From Rothia koreensis (lineage in GTDB: Bacteria; Actinomycetota; Actinomycetes; Actinomycetales; Micrococcaceae): a DNA stretch of 64,000 nucleotides. The DNA lies in NCBI RefSeq assembly GCF_004136575.1, contig NZ_NOIQ01000001.1, positions 186,001-250,000 of the forward strand. The letters run 5' to 3'. Shown in pieces: positions 56,956-64,000 of the stretch. The notes below the pieces were generated by a model. The model ran no database searches. It saw nothing but the letters and a program-made list of their open reading frames with translations, and had not been told where the DNA came from. The position numbers and the translations under genes are program-made. Positions within the stretch are counted from its first letter, which is position 1. Every line of letters starts with the position of its first letter.

Positions 56956-58182
56956 ATGACTCCCTCACGCGCCGGGGACGGCCTTCGACTCGTTCCCATG
57001 CGACCACGCGATCCTTCCGAGCCGAATCGGGCCGCGAGCACCTTGGAACTCTTCTTCGACCTGGTGTTCGTGGTGGCGGTCAGCACGGCCGCACAGAATC
57101 TGCACCACCTGATGAGCGAAGGGGACGTGGTCAACGGCCTGGTCCACTATCTGATGGTCTTCTTCGCGATCTGGTGGGCTTGGATGAATTTCACCTGGTT
57201 CGCGACCTCCTTCGACACGGACGACTGGCTGTACAGAGTGGTCACCTTCGTCCAGATGGCCGGAGTGCTGGTTCTGGCCGCCGGGCTGGAGCCTGCCTTC
57301 GCCGAGAGCGAGTACACCATCCTGGTCGGTGGGTACGTGGTGATGCGCGTTGCGATGGTTTTTCAGTGGGTCCGTGCGTCTCGTCGCGGGGACGTCGCCT
57401 CCCGGGCCGCGCGCTGGTACGCGGCGGGCATCCTCGTGGTCCAGGTGCTGTGGGTCGCCTGGCTGACCATCGATGCGCAGGTGCCGCAGATGGTGGTCTT
57501 TGTGATCCTGATGCTCGCGGAGATTTCCGTGCCGGTCGTGGCCGAGACCCGAGGCCGGACCACGTGGCACCCGCACCACATCACCGAACGATACGGATGT
57601 TTCACCCTCATTCTGCTCGGGGAATCCTTGGCGGGCTCGGCCAACGCGATCATCGAAGGATTGCACGACACCGAACACCTGGGCGAGATGATCGCCATGG
57701 GGGTTCTGGCCTTCGTGGTGACCGCCGGGTTGTGGTGGGTGTACTTCTGGCCGCCCCACCACCGCGCCATCTCGTCCTTCGCCGAATCGCTACGATATGG
57801 CTACTGGCATTACTTCGTCTTCGCAGCCGCGGGGGCGTTTTCGGTCGGCATCGAACTCGAGATCGACGCGCTGTCCGATGCATCGCACATCGCCCCAGTG
57901 GCGGCGTCCTACGCCGTGGCGGTCCCGGTCGCGGTATTCCTGGTCGGCATCTGGTGGATCGCGATCAGGAAACACGCGGATCGGCTGGTCAACACCGCTC
58001 TGCCTCTGGGAGCCGTCCTGGTGCTTCTGGACCCGGTGCTTCCACTGCCGGTTGCGGTGACGGCGCTCGTGATCGCCGCGGTCGTCGTCGTCCTGGTGAT
58101 TCGCGCGCCTCTTCCCGAGCCGCAGGATGCCCGGGACGGCACGGACCCGATTCAGGAAACTCCTGCTGGCGACTCGAGCTGA
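56956..58182 (+). CDS. LtrA-family membrane protein (second copy)
   Basis: 408 aa. STLELFFDLVFVVAVSTAAQ, FFAIWWAWMNFTWFATSFDT, RYGCFTLILLGESLAGSANA and WWVYFWPPHHRAISSF are the LtrA pattern. About ten membrane segments. Only distantly like the protein at 9629. The end overlaps the convergent monooxygenase-operon gene by 31 bp, so transcription may interfere. Confidence 0.85.
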   Translation: MTPSRAGDGLRLVPMRPRDPSEPNRAASTLELFFDLVFVVAVSTAAQNLHHLMSEGDVVNGLVHYLMVFFAIWWAWMNFTWFATSFDTDDWLYRVVTFVQMAGVLVLAAGLEPAFAESEYTILVGGYVVMRVAMVFQWVRASRRGDVASRAARWYAAGILVVQVLWVAWLTIDAQVPQMVVFVILMLAEISVPVVAETRGRTTWHPHHITERYGCFTLILLGESLAGSANAIIEGLHDTEHLGEMIAMGVLAFVVTAGLWWVYFWPPHHRAISSFAESLRYGYWHYFVFAAAGAFSVGIELEIDALSDASHIAPVAASYAVAVPVAVFLVGIWWIAIRKHADRLVNTALPLGAVLVLLDPVLPLPVAVTALVIAAVVVVLVIRAPLPEPQDARDGTDPIQETPAGDSS

Positions 58183-60080
58183 ACCGCGGCCAGCAGCCGC
58201 TGCGCGAGTCGCTCGTTGTCCCGGAACACGTGGGCGTCGGTCCCGGGCCGAGTGAAGGCTTCCTCGACCGAGCCCGCGACCGATGGTCCCACCATGAGGA
58301 GATTGTCCTGGGGCGCGCCGGAGGCGTCGAGGGCGCGGTTGGTCGCATCGATCAGGAACTTTGCCGCCGCTCCGCCGCTGTTCTCGAGCCTGAGCTCGCC
58401 CCGGTCGATGAGATCCCGCAGGAGTTCGTCCTTTGCGCGCTCTGCGCTGATCCTGGCCAATCGCGCGTCGAACAGGCTCGGGGCCGAGACGGTCTCCGGG
58501 CAGGAACCCGCCGTCGTCTCGAAGCGTCCGTGGCGCAGCCCCACCTCCGTGTCGGGGCCCAGGAACCTGACCAGTCCGGCCCGGTGGAGGGCAAGCAGGT
58601 TCTCGAGCCTCTGCGGCGGGGGACCGGAGGCGATATAGGAGAACAGGCCGTGGAACCCGGCGTCGAAATTCTGGATCCTGTCCTCGGCCGAGAAAACGCC
58701 TTGGCTCACGAGTTCACGGACCACGTAGTACGCACCGACAAGGGCATGGAAGCGTGCAGAATCCTGGGACCACGCCGGGTCGGCGGCACGATCGATGTCC
58801 TGGCGTACATGCTGGGCGACCGTGTTCTCGACGTCGGTGAGGCTTCCGAATTCCATCCCCCGCAGCGGGCGGTCTATCGTGCCGAGATCGTAATGATCCC
58901 GCGGATCGGGCGTGCGATCCCGGGCCCATTCGTCGGCTGCCGCACGGGCAGCGGCAGCATCCTCCGTGCGGCCCTCGAGGAACACGGCGCACCACTCGTC
59001 GCCCTTGTCCCGGACGTCCTCGATGTCGAAGTCGACGCGCTCCGGGTGCCGGTACGCGAGTTCGGAATAGTGGGCAACGAACAACTCCATGTCGACCAGC
59101 GGCATGATGTCGTCCTGAACGCTCAGCGCCGCCTCGGCACCGGCGTCTCGCTCCTCGGCCAACGACGCCGCATTGTCTCGCGTCATGTAGCGGGTCGGAC
59201 CCACACGCATCCCTTCGGGAAGATAGCCGAGCTTGGAGCGGTAGGGAACGCCGCGCCGGGAGCCGACCCACAGGACCGGCTCCCGGCCCGAGGGGACGTA
59301 CCGCGTCTCCTTGCCCTTCCCGCGGAAGACCCCGCCCCGGTCCTCGGTCAGCATCATCATCGCGTCCACGAAGGCCAGTCCGAACCCGCGTACGAGCACG
59401 TCCTGGCCGGGAAGCAAGGAGGACAGATCGACGTCGGCGGTGTATCCGGGAGCGATGTAGGTCAGCCCGTGCCGCTCGGCCGCGGATTTCATGGCCGTGG
59501 TGTCCGGATCGTCCATGATTTCGATGAACCCCTGGGCCAGGACCACCACGTCCGCGATGATTTCGTCCTCGCCCGCAGAACCGTCGAGAACGACCCTTCG
59601 TCGGCCCTGTGAGGGAACGATCCGGGACGCGGTCGAGCGGTGCACGTGGACGCGCACGTTCTCGGGCATGTGTGCAATGGCGCGGTCGAAGGCCCAGGCC
59701 AAATAGGCGGCCTGAACCTGCCGCGGGGCGAAACTGGTCGGGGTCAGACGGTCGGCGTCGGGGCCGAGCCCCCGCCGCTCCAGCTCTTCGCGGCCTTCGC
59801 CTGCGACCCAGGTTGCGAGGTCGGGCCCGGTCACGGGGGCGGCGGACAGCGAGGCATCGGAATCCGGAAAGATGGTGACGTCTCGCGCGACGGAGTTCAT
59901 CCACAGCGTCGGGGACTGCTCGTGTCGCCAAATCCGGCCGCCGCCGACCCGGTACGGGTCGATCACATGGATGTCCAGGGGACCGCCACGTGAGGAATCC
60001 TGACGCAGGGAGGCCGCCAGGGACAGAAGGATTCCTGTGGTCTTCGGGCCGCCTCCCACGAAGACGATCGTGGAGCCCAC
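58152..60080 (-). CDS. FAD/NAD(P)-binding protein (lysine/ornithine-monooxygenase-like)
   Basis: 642 aa from a GTG at 60080, one base after the upstream stop. TIVFVGGGPKTTGILLSLAA is an FAD Rossmann loop; YRVGGGRIWRHEQSPTLWMN follows; VVLAQGFIEIMDDPD and VRGFGLAFVDAMMMLTEDRG are the remaining nucleotide parts. It matches large FAD-NAD(P) binding proteins found beside flavin monooxygenases; it may supply reduced flavin or act on the same substrate. Third gene of the operon. Confidence 0.82.
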   Translation of the reverse strand: MGSTIVFVGGGPKTTGILLSLAASLRQDSSRGGPLDIHVIDPYRVGGGRIWRHEQSPTLWMNSVARDVTIFPDSDASLSAAPVTGPDLATWVAGEGREELERRGLGPDADRLTPTSFAPRQVQAAYLAWAFDRAIAHMPENVRVHVHRSTASRIVPSQGRRRVVLDGSAGEDEIIADVVVLAQGFIEIMDDPDTTAMKSAAERHGLTYIAPGYTADVDLSSLLPGQDVLVRGFGLAFVDAMMMLTEDRGGVFRGKGKETRYVPSGREPVLWVGSRRGVPYRSKLGYLPEGMRVGPTRYMTRDNAASLAEERDAGAEAALSVQDDIMPLVDMELFVAHYSELAYRHPERVDFDIEDVRDKGDEWCAVFLEGRTEDAAAARAAADEWARDRTPDPRDHYDLGTIDRPLRGMEFGSLTDVENTVAQHVRQDIDRAADPAWSQDSARFHALVGAYYVVRELVSQGVFSAEDRIQNFDAGFHGLFSYIASGPPPQRLENLLALHRAGLVRFLGPDTEVGLRHGRFETTAGSCPETVSAPSLFDARLARISAERAKDELLRDLIDRGELRLENSGGAAAKFLIDATNRALDASGAPQDNLLMVGPSVAGSVEEAFTRPGTDAHVFRDNERLAQRLLAAVQLESPAGVS

Positions 60081-60081
60081 G

Positions 60082-61029
60082 TCAGTTCGCCCGCTCGCCA
60101 CCGGACAGCGCCGCGACTGCGGCGTCGGGCGTGGGAGCATCGAGCAGGATCCCCTCGACGCCGGCGACGTCCGTGGCCTCAGCAGCAGACTCGACTCCCA
60201 CCAGCTCATTCGCCTCGTCCACCAAGGCGGACAGGACCGAGGCCGTGGCCTCGCCACGAGCGGTTCTGCCTTCCTCGGTCAACGCCACGGACAGCAGCAC
60301 CGTCGGCCGGGCAGGACCGGTCGCGACCGCGTCGAGAAGACGTCGACCGGTCTCGGCATCCGTGAACGCATCGGCATCCAGGACGGCGACGTCGGCGAAC
60401 CGCGCCGCGGCCCGCGCGGAGGCGTCGTCGGAGACCCGGACGAGGACCGGCAACTCGCCGCGCGGCGGCCGAGGCGTGATCGAGGGCCCCTTGACGGTGA
60501 ATTCTTCGCCGACGGAATCGGTGCCCGTGAAGTCCACGTAGTGCACCTTGTCCCGATCGATGAAGCGACCCGTGGCTTCGTCCCGGATGACGGCATCGGG
60601 TTCCCAGGAGGCCCACAGGCGGTGGACGACGTCGTCGACGTCGCCGGCTTCGTCCCAGACCGCATCCGCACCGGCCGCCGAACGCCTGCCGACGGCCGAC
60701 GCGGCGGAGGGATCGGTCTGGACCGAGGGGGAGTACCCGGCCCGACCCGTCGAGGCGAAGTCCAGCGTGGCCGTGGCCGTCGAGACGTGAAAGGGCTCGT
60801 TGTGGGTGACCGGGACCTCCGGAACCAGTTCGATGCGTTCCGATTGCGGGGCGAGCCACGCCGAGACCGTCAGGGCATCCGCGCCCGAGACGAAGTCATC
60901 CCGGAGCACCAGCCACCGGACCGGGAGCTCTCCACCGGCCGTCGAGTCCGCCTGCCGGATGACAGAGGTGAGTGCATTGAATTCCGTGGTCGCCTGCGGG
61001 GCAATGGCCACGGCAAGAGGCAAGTTCAT
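60082..61029 (-). CDS. LLM-class flavin-dependent oxidoreductase-like protein
   Basis: 315 aa. Begins NLPLAVAIAPQATTEFNALT and keeps luciferase-like segments (SVQTDPSAASAVGRRSAAGA, AVWDEAGDVDDVVHRLWASW, RDKVHYVDFTG-type loop), but it is shorter and lower in similarity than a typical LLM enzyme. It may be a partner subunit of the 61040 product. GGAAGAA before ATG at 61029. Second gene of the operon. Confidence 0.75.
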   Translation of the reverse strand: MNLPLAVAIAPQATTEFNALTSVIRQADSTAGGELPVRWLVLRDDFVSGADALTVSAWLAPQSERIELVPEVPVTHNEPFHVSTATATLDFASTGRAGYSPSVQTDPSAASAVGRRSAAGADAVWDEAGDVDDVVHRLWASWEPDAVIRDEATGRFIDRDKVHYVDFTGTDSVGEEFTVKGPSITPRPPRGELPVLVRVSDDASARAAARFADVAVLDADAFTDAETGRRLLDAVATGPARPTVLLSVALTEEGRTARGEATASVLSALVDEANELVGVESAAEATDVAGVEGILLDAPTPDAAVAALSGGERAN

Positions 61030-61039
61030 GATGTTCTTC

Positions 61040-62371
61040 CTACTTTCCCACTGGCTGATCTGAGGCTTCCCGCGCGGCCGCCCACTGGTCCGCCGGCGTG
61101 GGCCCGGGGAGGCCCATGCTGTCGCGGAGAGTGTCCCCGGGGTACTCGTCCCGGTAGACGCCGCGGGCCTGAAGCGCCGGGACCACGGTGTCGACGAATT
61201 CATCGAGCCCACCGGGGGTCAGGTGCGGGATCAGGATGAACCCGTCGGCGGCGCGCTCCTGGATGTATTCGTCCATGCTCCCGGCGATTTCGTCGGCAGT
61301 GCCCACAAACCCGTGGCGTGTGGAGACCTCGACGACGAGGTCGCGGATCGACAGGTTCTTGTCCCTCGCCAGCCGCCGCCATTCCTCGATCAGGGGGCGC
61401 GGGTCCTTGACGTGCTGGACCCTTCCCTGCGAGAGATTCCCCGAACCGTCGTCGGGCTCGATGTCCGGCAGGGGTCCGTTCGGATCGTAGGCGCTCAGGT
61501 CCCTGCCCCATTGCCTCTCGAGGAACGCGATCGCACCGGGCCCGGAGACCTGCTGGTAAGCGACCGACCGTGACCGTTCGACGGCGGCCTCGTGGGTGTC
61601 ACCGATGATGAAGGTGACCCCGGGGTAGACCTTCAGGTCGTCCTCGGACCGCCCGAATCGGGCGAGACGCTCGGTGATGTCGGCGTAGAACGCCTTGCCG
61701 TCCTCGAGCGCCGCATGACGGGTGAAGATGGCGTCGGCATTGGCGCACGCGAAGTCGCGGCCCTCCGGCGAGTCACCGGCCTGGAAGAGAACCGGGTGGG
61801 TCTGCGGGCTCGAGGGGACCGGGAAGTTTCCGAAGATCGAGAAGAACTCGGAGGAGAAATCGAAGGGCCCCGCGTCGGAATCCCACATGCTGCGGGCCGC
61901 ATGGATGAAGTCCACGGCCCTGCGGTATCTGTCCGCACGATCCAGATACCCGCCCCGACGGAAGTTTTCACCGGTGAACGCGTCATTCGTGGTCACCACG
62001 TTCCAGCCGGCCCGCCCCGCGGAGACGTGGTCCAGAGTCGCCAGCTTGCGTGCCAGGTCGTAGGGCTCGTTGAAAGTCGCGCTGAGAGTCCCCACCAGGC
62101 CGAGACGGCGGGTCACGGCGGACAGGGCCGAGAGGACCGTGACGGTCTCCGGACGGCCCACGGTGTCCAGGTCGAAGACCTCGCCCTTGTGCTCGCGCAG
62201 ACGAAGGCCCTCCGCCAGGAACACGAAGTCGAACAGGCCGCGTTCTGCCGCCCGGCTGAAGTGCTCGAAACTGGAAAAGTCTATGTTGGAGCCGGACTGG
62301 GGATCCGACCACACGGTGGTGTTGTTGACACCGGGGAAATGTGCCGCAAGGTGCACTTGACGCTGGCTCAT
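61040..62371 (-). CDS. NtaA/SnaA/DszA-family FMN-dependent monooxygenase
   Basis: 443 aa. MSQRQVHLAAHFPGVNNTTV, FVFLAEGLRLREHKGEVFDL, LSATFNEPYDLARKLATLDH, SAGRAGWNVVTTNDAFTGEN and RFGRSEDDLKVYPGVTFIIG are those of the group related to nitrilotriacetate, dibenzothiophene-sulfone and sulfonate monooxygenases. It uses FMNH2 and O2 to cleave C-S or C-N bonds. GAGGAG before ATG. First gene of a three-gene operon, divergent from a rhodanese gene, which supports a sulfur role. Confidence 0.88.
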   Translation of the reverse strand: MSQRQVHLAAHFPGVNNTTVWSDPQSGSNIDFSSFEHFSRAAERGLFDFVFLAEGLRLREHKGEVFDLDTVGRPETVTVLSALSAVTRRLGLVGTLSATFNEPYDLARKLATLDHVSAGRAGWNVVTTNDAFTGENFRRGGYLDRADRYRRAVDFIHAARSMWDSDAGPFDFSSEFFSIFGNFPVPSSPQTHPVLFQAGDSPEGRDFACANADAIFTRHAALEDGKAFYADITERLARFGRSEDDLKVYPGVTFIIGDTHEAAVERSRSVAYQQVSGPGAIAFLERQWGRDLSAYDPNGPLPDIEPDDGSGNLSQGRVQHVKDPRPLIEEWRRLARDKNLSIRDLVVEVSTRHGFVGTADEIAGSMDEYIQERAADGFILIPHLTPGGLDEFVDTVVPALQARGVYRDEYPGDTLRDSMGLPGPTPADQWAAAREASDQPVGK

Positions 62372-62623
62372 CCTGCTCCTCATTCGAAACGTTGGGGGTG
62401 AATCTCATTAGGAATTCGGCGAGGGGAGTGGATCTCGTCGTTCCCGACGGTCTGTCTGACTGGAATTTCAGCGTAGGAGCCTTTGGCCGATGCGGGTAAG
62501 CACCCTTCACAGTGCGAAACATGACCCCAAGCGTCTCGCGGGGGAAAGCTGTAGATTCGGGAATAACAGAGGTCGCTGCACGCGTTCCCTCAAGCAGAAT
62601 TCCCACGATCCGATGGAGGAAAA

Positions 62624-63529
62624 GTGCCAGTACCGAATGACACCAGTGCGAAGTTCGCCGCCTATGCGCATCCGGGACGACTCGTGAGCACGGAGTGGGT
62701 CGCGGAGCACGCCAAGGACCCGGACGTTGTGCTCGTCGAGAGCGATGAGGACGTGCTCCTCTACGAGACGGGGCACATCCCTGGCGCGGTCAAGGTCGAT
62801 TGGCATACGGAGCTCAACGACCCGGTGACGCGTGACTACGTGGATGGAGAGGCCTTCGCGCGGCTCATGTCGGACAAGGGCATCGGCCGGGACTCGACCA
62901 TCGTGGTCTACGGTGACAAGTCGAACTGGTGGGCGGCCTACGCGCTGTGGGTCTTCACTCTGTTCGGGCACGAGGACGTTCGCCTCATGGACGGCGGACG
63001 GGCCAAGTGGATCGAGGAAGGGCGCGACATCACGACCGAGGTTCCTTCGCCGGCTCCCGGTGAGTACCCGGTCGTCGCCCGCGACGACGCGCGCATTCGC
63101 GCCTACCTGCCCCAGGTTCGCGAGAGCATCGGAACGGTGCCCATGATCGACGTCCGCAGCGACGACGAATACACGGGTCGCCGGACCCACATGCCGAACT
63201 ACCCCGAGGAGGGGGCGTTGCGGGGAGGCCACATTCCTACCGCTCGCTCCGTGCCCTGGGCCCGGGCGGCCAACGAAGACGGAACTTTCAAGTCCGCCGA
63301 CGAACTGCGAACCATCTATCAGCAGGAACTGGGACTCGAACCGAATCAGGACATCATCGCCTACTGCCGCATCGGTGAACGATCGAGCCACACGTGGTTC
63401 GTGCTCGAGCACCTGCTCGGCTTCGACAATGTCCGCAATTACGACGGGTCCTGGACGGAATGGGGCAATGCCGTGCGCGTGCCCATCGTTCAGGGCGACG
63501 AACCAGGAGAGGCCCCCGCAGCATCATGA
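62624..63529 (+). CDS. sseA: Thiosulfate/3-mercaptopyruvate sulfurtransferase (rhodanese)
   Basis: 301 aa, two rhodanese domains. The first ([20 protein letters not shown]) is inactive-type; the second has the catalytic cysteine at about 248 in [12 protein letters not shown] (CRxGxR, thiosulfate type). Moves sulfane sulfur to cyanide or thiol acceptors. GTG start with GGAGGAAAA upstream. Overlaps sufE by 4 bp. Confidence 0.9.
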   Translation: MPVPNDTSAKFAAYAHPGRLVSTEWVAEHAKDPDVVLVESDEDVLLYETGHIPGAVKVDWHTELNDPVTRDYVDGEAFARLMSDKGIGRDSTIVVYGDKSNWWAAYALWVFTLFGHEDVRLMDGGRAKWIEEGRDITTEVPSPAPGEYPVVARDDARIRAYLPQVRESIGTVPMIDVRSDDEYTGRRTHMPNYPEEGALRGGHIPTARSVPWARAANEDGTFKSADELRTIYQQELGLEPNQDIIAYCRIGERSSHTWFVLEHLLGFDNVRNYDGSWTEWGNAVRVPIVQGDEPGEAPAAS

Positions 63530-63969
63530 CCGAGACCGCAACCGAACTCCCCGCAGCGCTCCAGGAGATTGTGGACGAATTCGCGGAACTGCCGCCGCAG
63601 GACCGTCTGCAACTCCTCCTGGAATTCAGCAATGGCTTGCCGGAACTGCCGTCCAGGTTTCAGGACCACCCCGAACTTCTGGAGCCGGTTCCCGAATGTC
63701 AGTCTCCGATCTTCCTGATCACCGAGGTCGAGGACGATGACACCGTGCGGTTGTACTTCTCCGCCCCACCCGAGGCGCCGACGACCCGTGGTTTCGCCGG
63801 GATCCTCCAGGAGGGGCTCGACGGCGCGTCGGCCGACGTCGTCGCGGGAGTCCCGTCCGACCTGCCGTTGAGGCTCTCCCTCACACAGGCCGTGAGCCCT
63901 TTGAGGTTGAATGGGATGAGCGGCATGCTGTCCCGCATCCAGCGCCAGGTAGCCGAGAAGACGAACTAG
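63526..63969 (+). CDS. SufE-family sulfur acceptor
   Basis: 147 aa. [35 protein letters not shown], and the sulfur-accepting cysteine C58 in [10 protein letters not shown], then [18 protein letters not shown], are the SufE pattern. It takes persulfide from a cysteine desulfurase or the rhodanese. Start ATGA overlaps the rhodanese stop; a two-gene operon. Confidence 0.9.
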   Translation: MTETATELPAALQEIVDEFAELPPQDRLQLLLEFSNGLPELPSRFQDHPELLEPVPECQSPIFLITEVEDDDTVRLYFSAPPEAPTTRGFAGILQEGLDGASADVVAGVPSDLPLRLSLTQAVSPLRLNGMSGMLSRIQRQVAEKTN

Positions 63970-64000
63970 GCACCATCCATCACCGAGCACAACGACGTCA

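Noticed and set aside
57174-59612. An 812-codon plus-strand open frame
   Set aside because: Runs through the LtrA gene in another frame and then antisense to the FAD protein; no domain or start site.
1-64000. tRNA, rRNA or known riboswitch genes
   Set aside because: I scanned intergenic regions by eye for cloverleaf TPsiC-like segments and common riboswitch cores and found none convincing; a covariance search would be decisive.

Overview
High-GC actinobacterial DNA (GC-rich codons throughout, GTG and TTG starts, some leaderless genes, actinobacterial families such as LtrA and MobC-type mobilisation proteins). The gene mix looks like a Micrococcales genome (Brevibacterium/Micrococcaceae-like), but no rRNA, tRNA or ribosomal protein gene is present to fix the genus. 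Almost everything is accessory: regulator plus redox-enzyme modules, catabolic operons, one integrated mobilizable element, and a defence/addiction zone.

Layout. 1-3,550: a truncated VOC (glyoxalase-like) gene, two TetR regulators, an unknown 227-aa protein and a P-loop kinase. 4,004-7,549: a four-gene operon (XRE-cupin regulator, B3/B4-domain protein, methionine-gamma-lyase-like PLP enzyme, DapA-like aldolase). 7,666-10,786: TetR/SDR pair, NTF2-like protein, strong hairpin, LtrA membrane protein. 11,302-15,942: LysR divergent from a class III CoA-transferase, nitronate monooxygenase, 61-aa protein and acryloyl-CoA-reductase-like operon.

16,209 to about 28,400: an integrative mobilizable element. 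It has an excisionase-like HTH and a divergent tyrosine integrase, a candidate defence nuclease, a relaxase/MobC module with a candidate oriT, small accessory genes, a D5/P4-type primase-helicase, an XRE regulator, and a cluster of nine GTGACTCA octamers that looks like an iteron origin. The right border is not resolved. Next to it (28,700-36,600) is a zone with an Abi_2/HEPN gene fused to a ParS/MbcA-like tail behind a promoter-terminator leader, three GNAT acetyltransferases, a HigA antitoxin overlapping a P-loop kinase, a run of small genes and decayed remnants.

36,980-42,994: drug-efflux MFS with divergent MarR, a small membrane protein behind an array of palindromes, SDR with divergent MerR, NAD(P)-binding reductase behind a 13-G tract, TetR and an NTF2-like protein. 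43,097-48,871: probable tartrate catabolism (DASS carrier, LysR, tartrate/malate dehydrogenase-decarboxylase, glycerate 2-kinase) plus a type I methionine aminopeptidase; two near-identical LysR boxes tie this cluster together. 48,894-51,262: a second, paralogous copy of the TetR/SDR pair, here with glyoxalase III (HchA). 51,325-58,182: Mug glycosylase, quinone-reductase-like MDR, MFS, Kup potassium transporter and a second LtrA. 58,152-63,969: a three-gene flavin monooxygenase operon divergent from a rhodanese and a SufE gene, suggesting sulfur scavenging.

The best candidates for undescribed biology are the Abi-HEPN/ParS-like fusion with its terminator-containing leader, the nuclease in the mobile element, and the octamer-rich presumed origin paired with the D5 primase.
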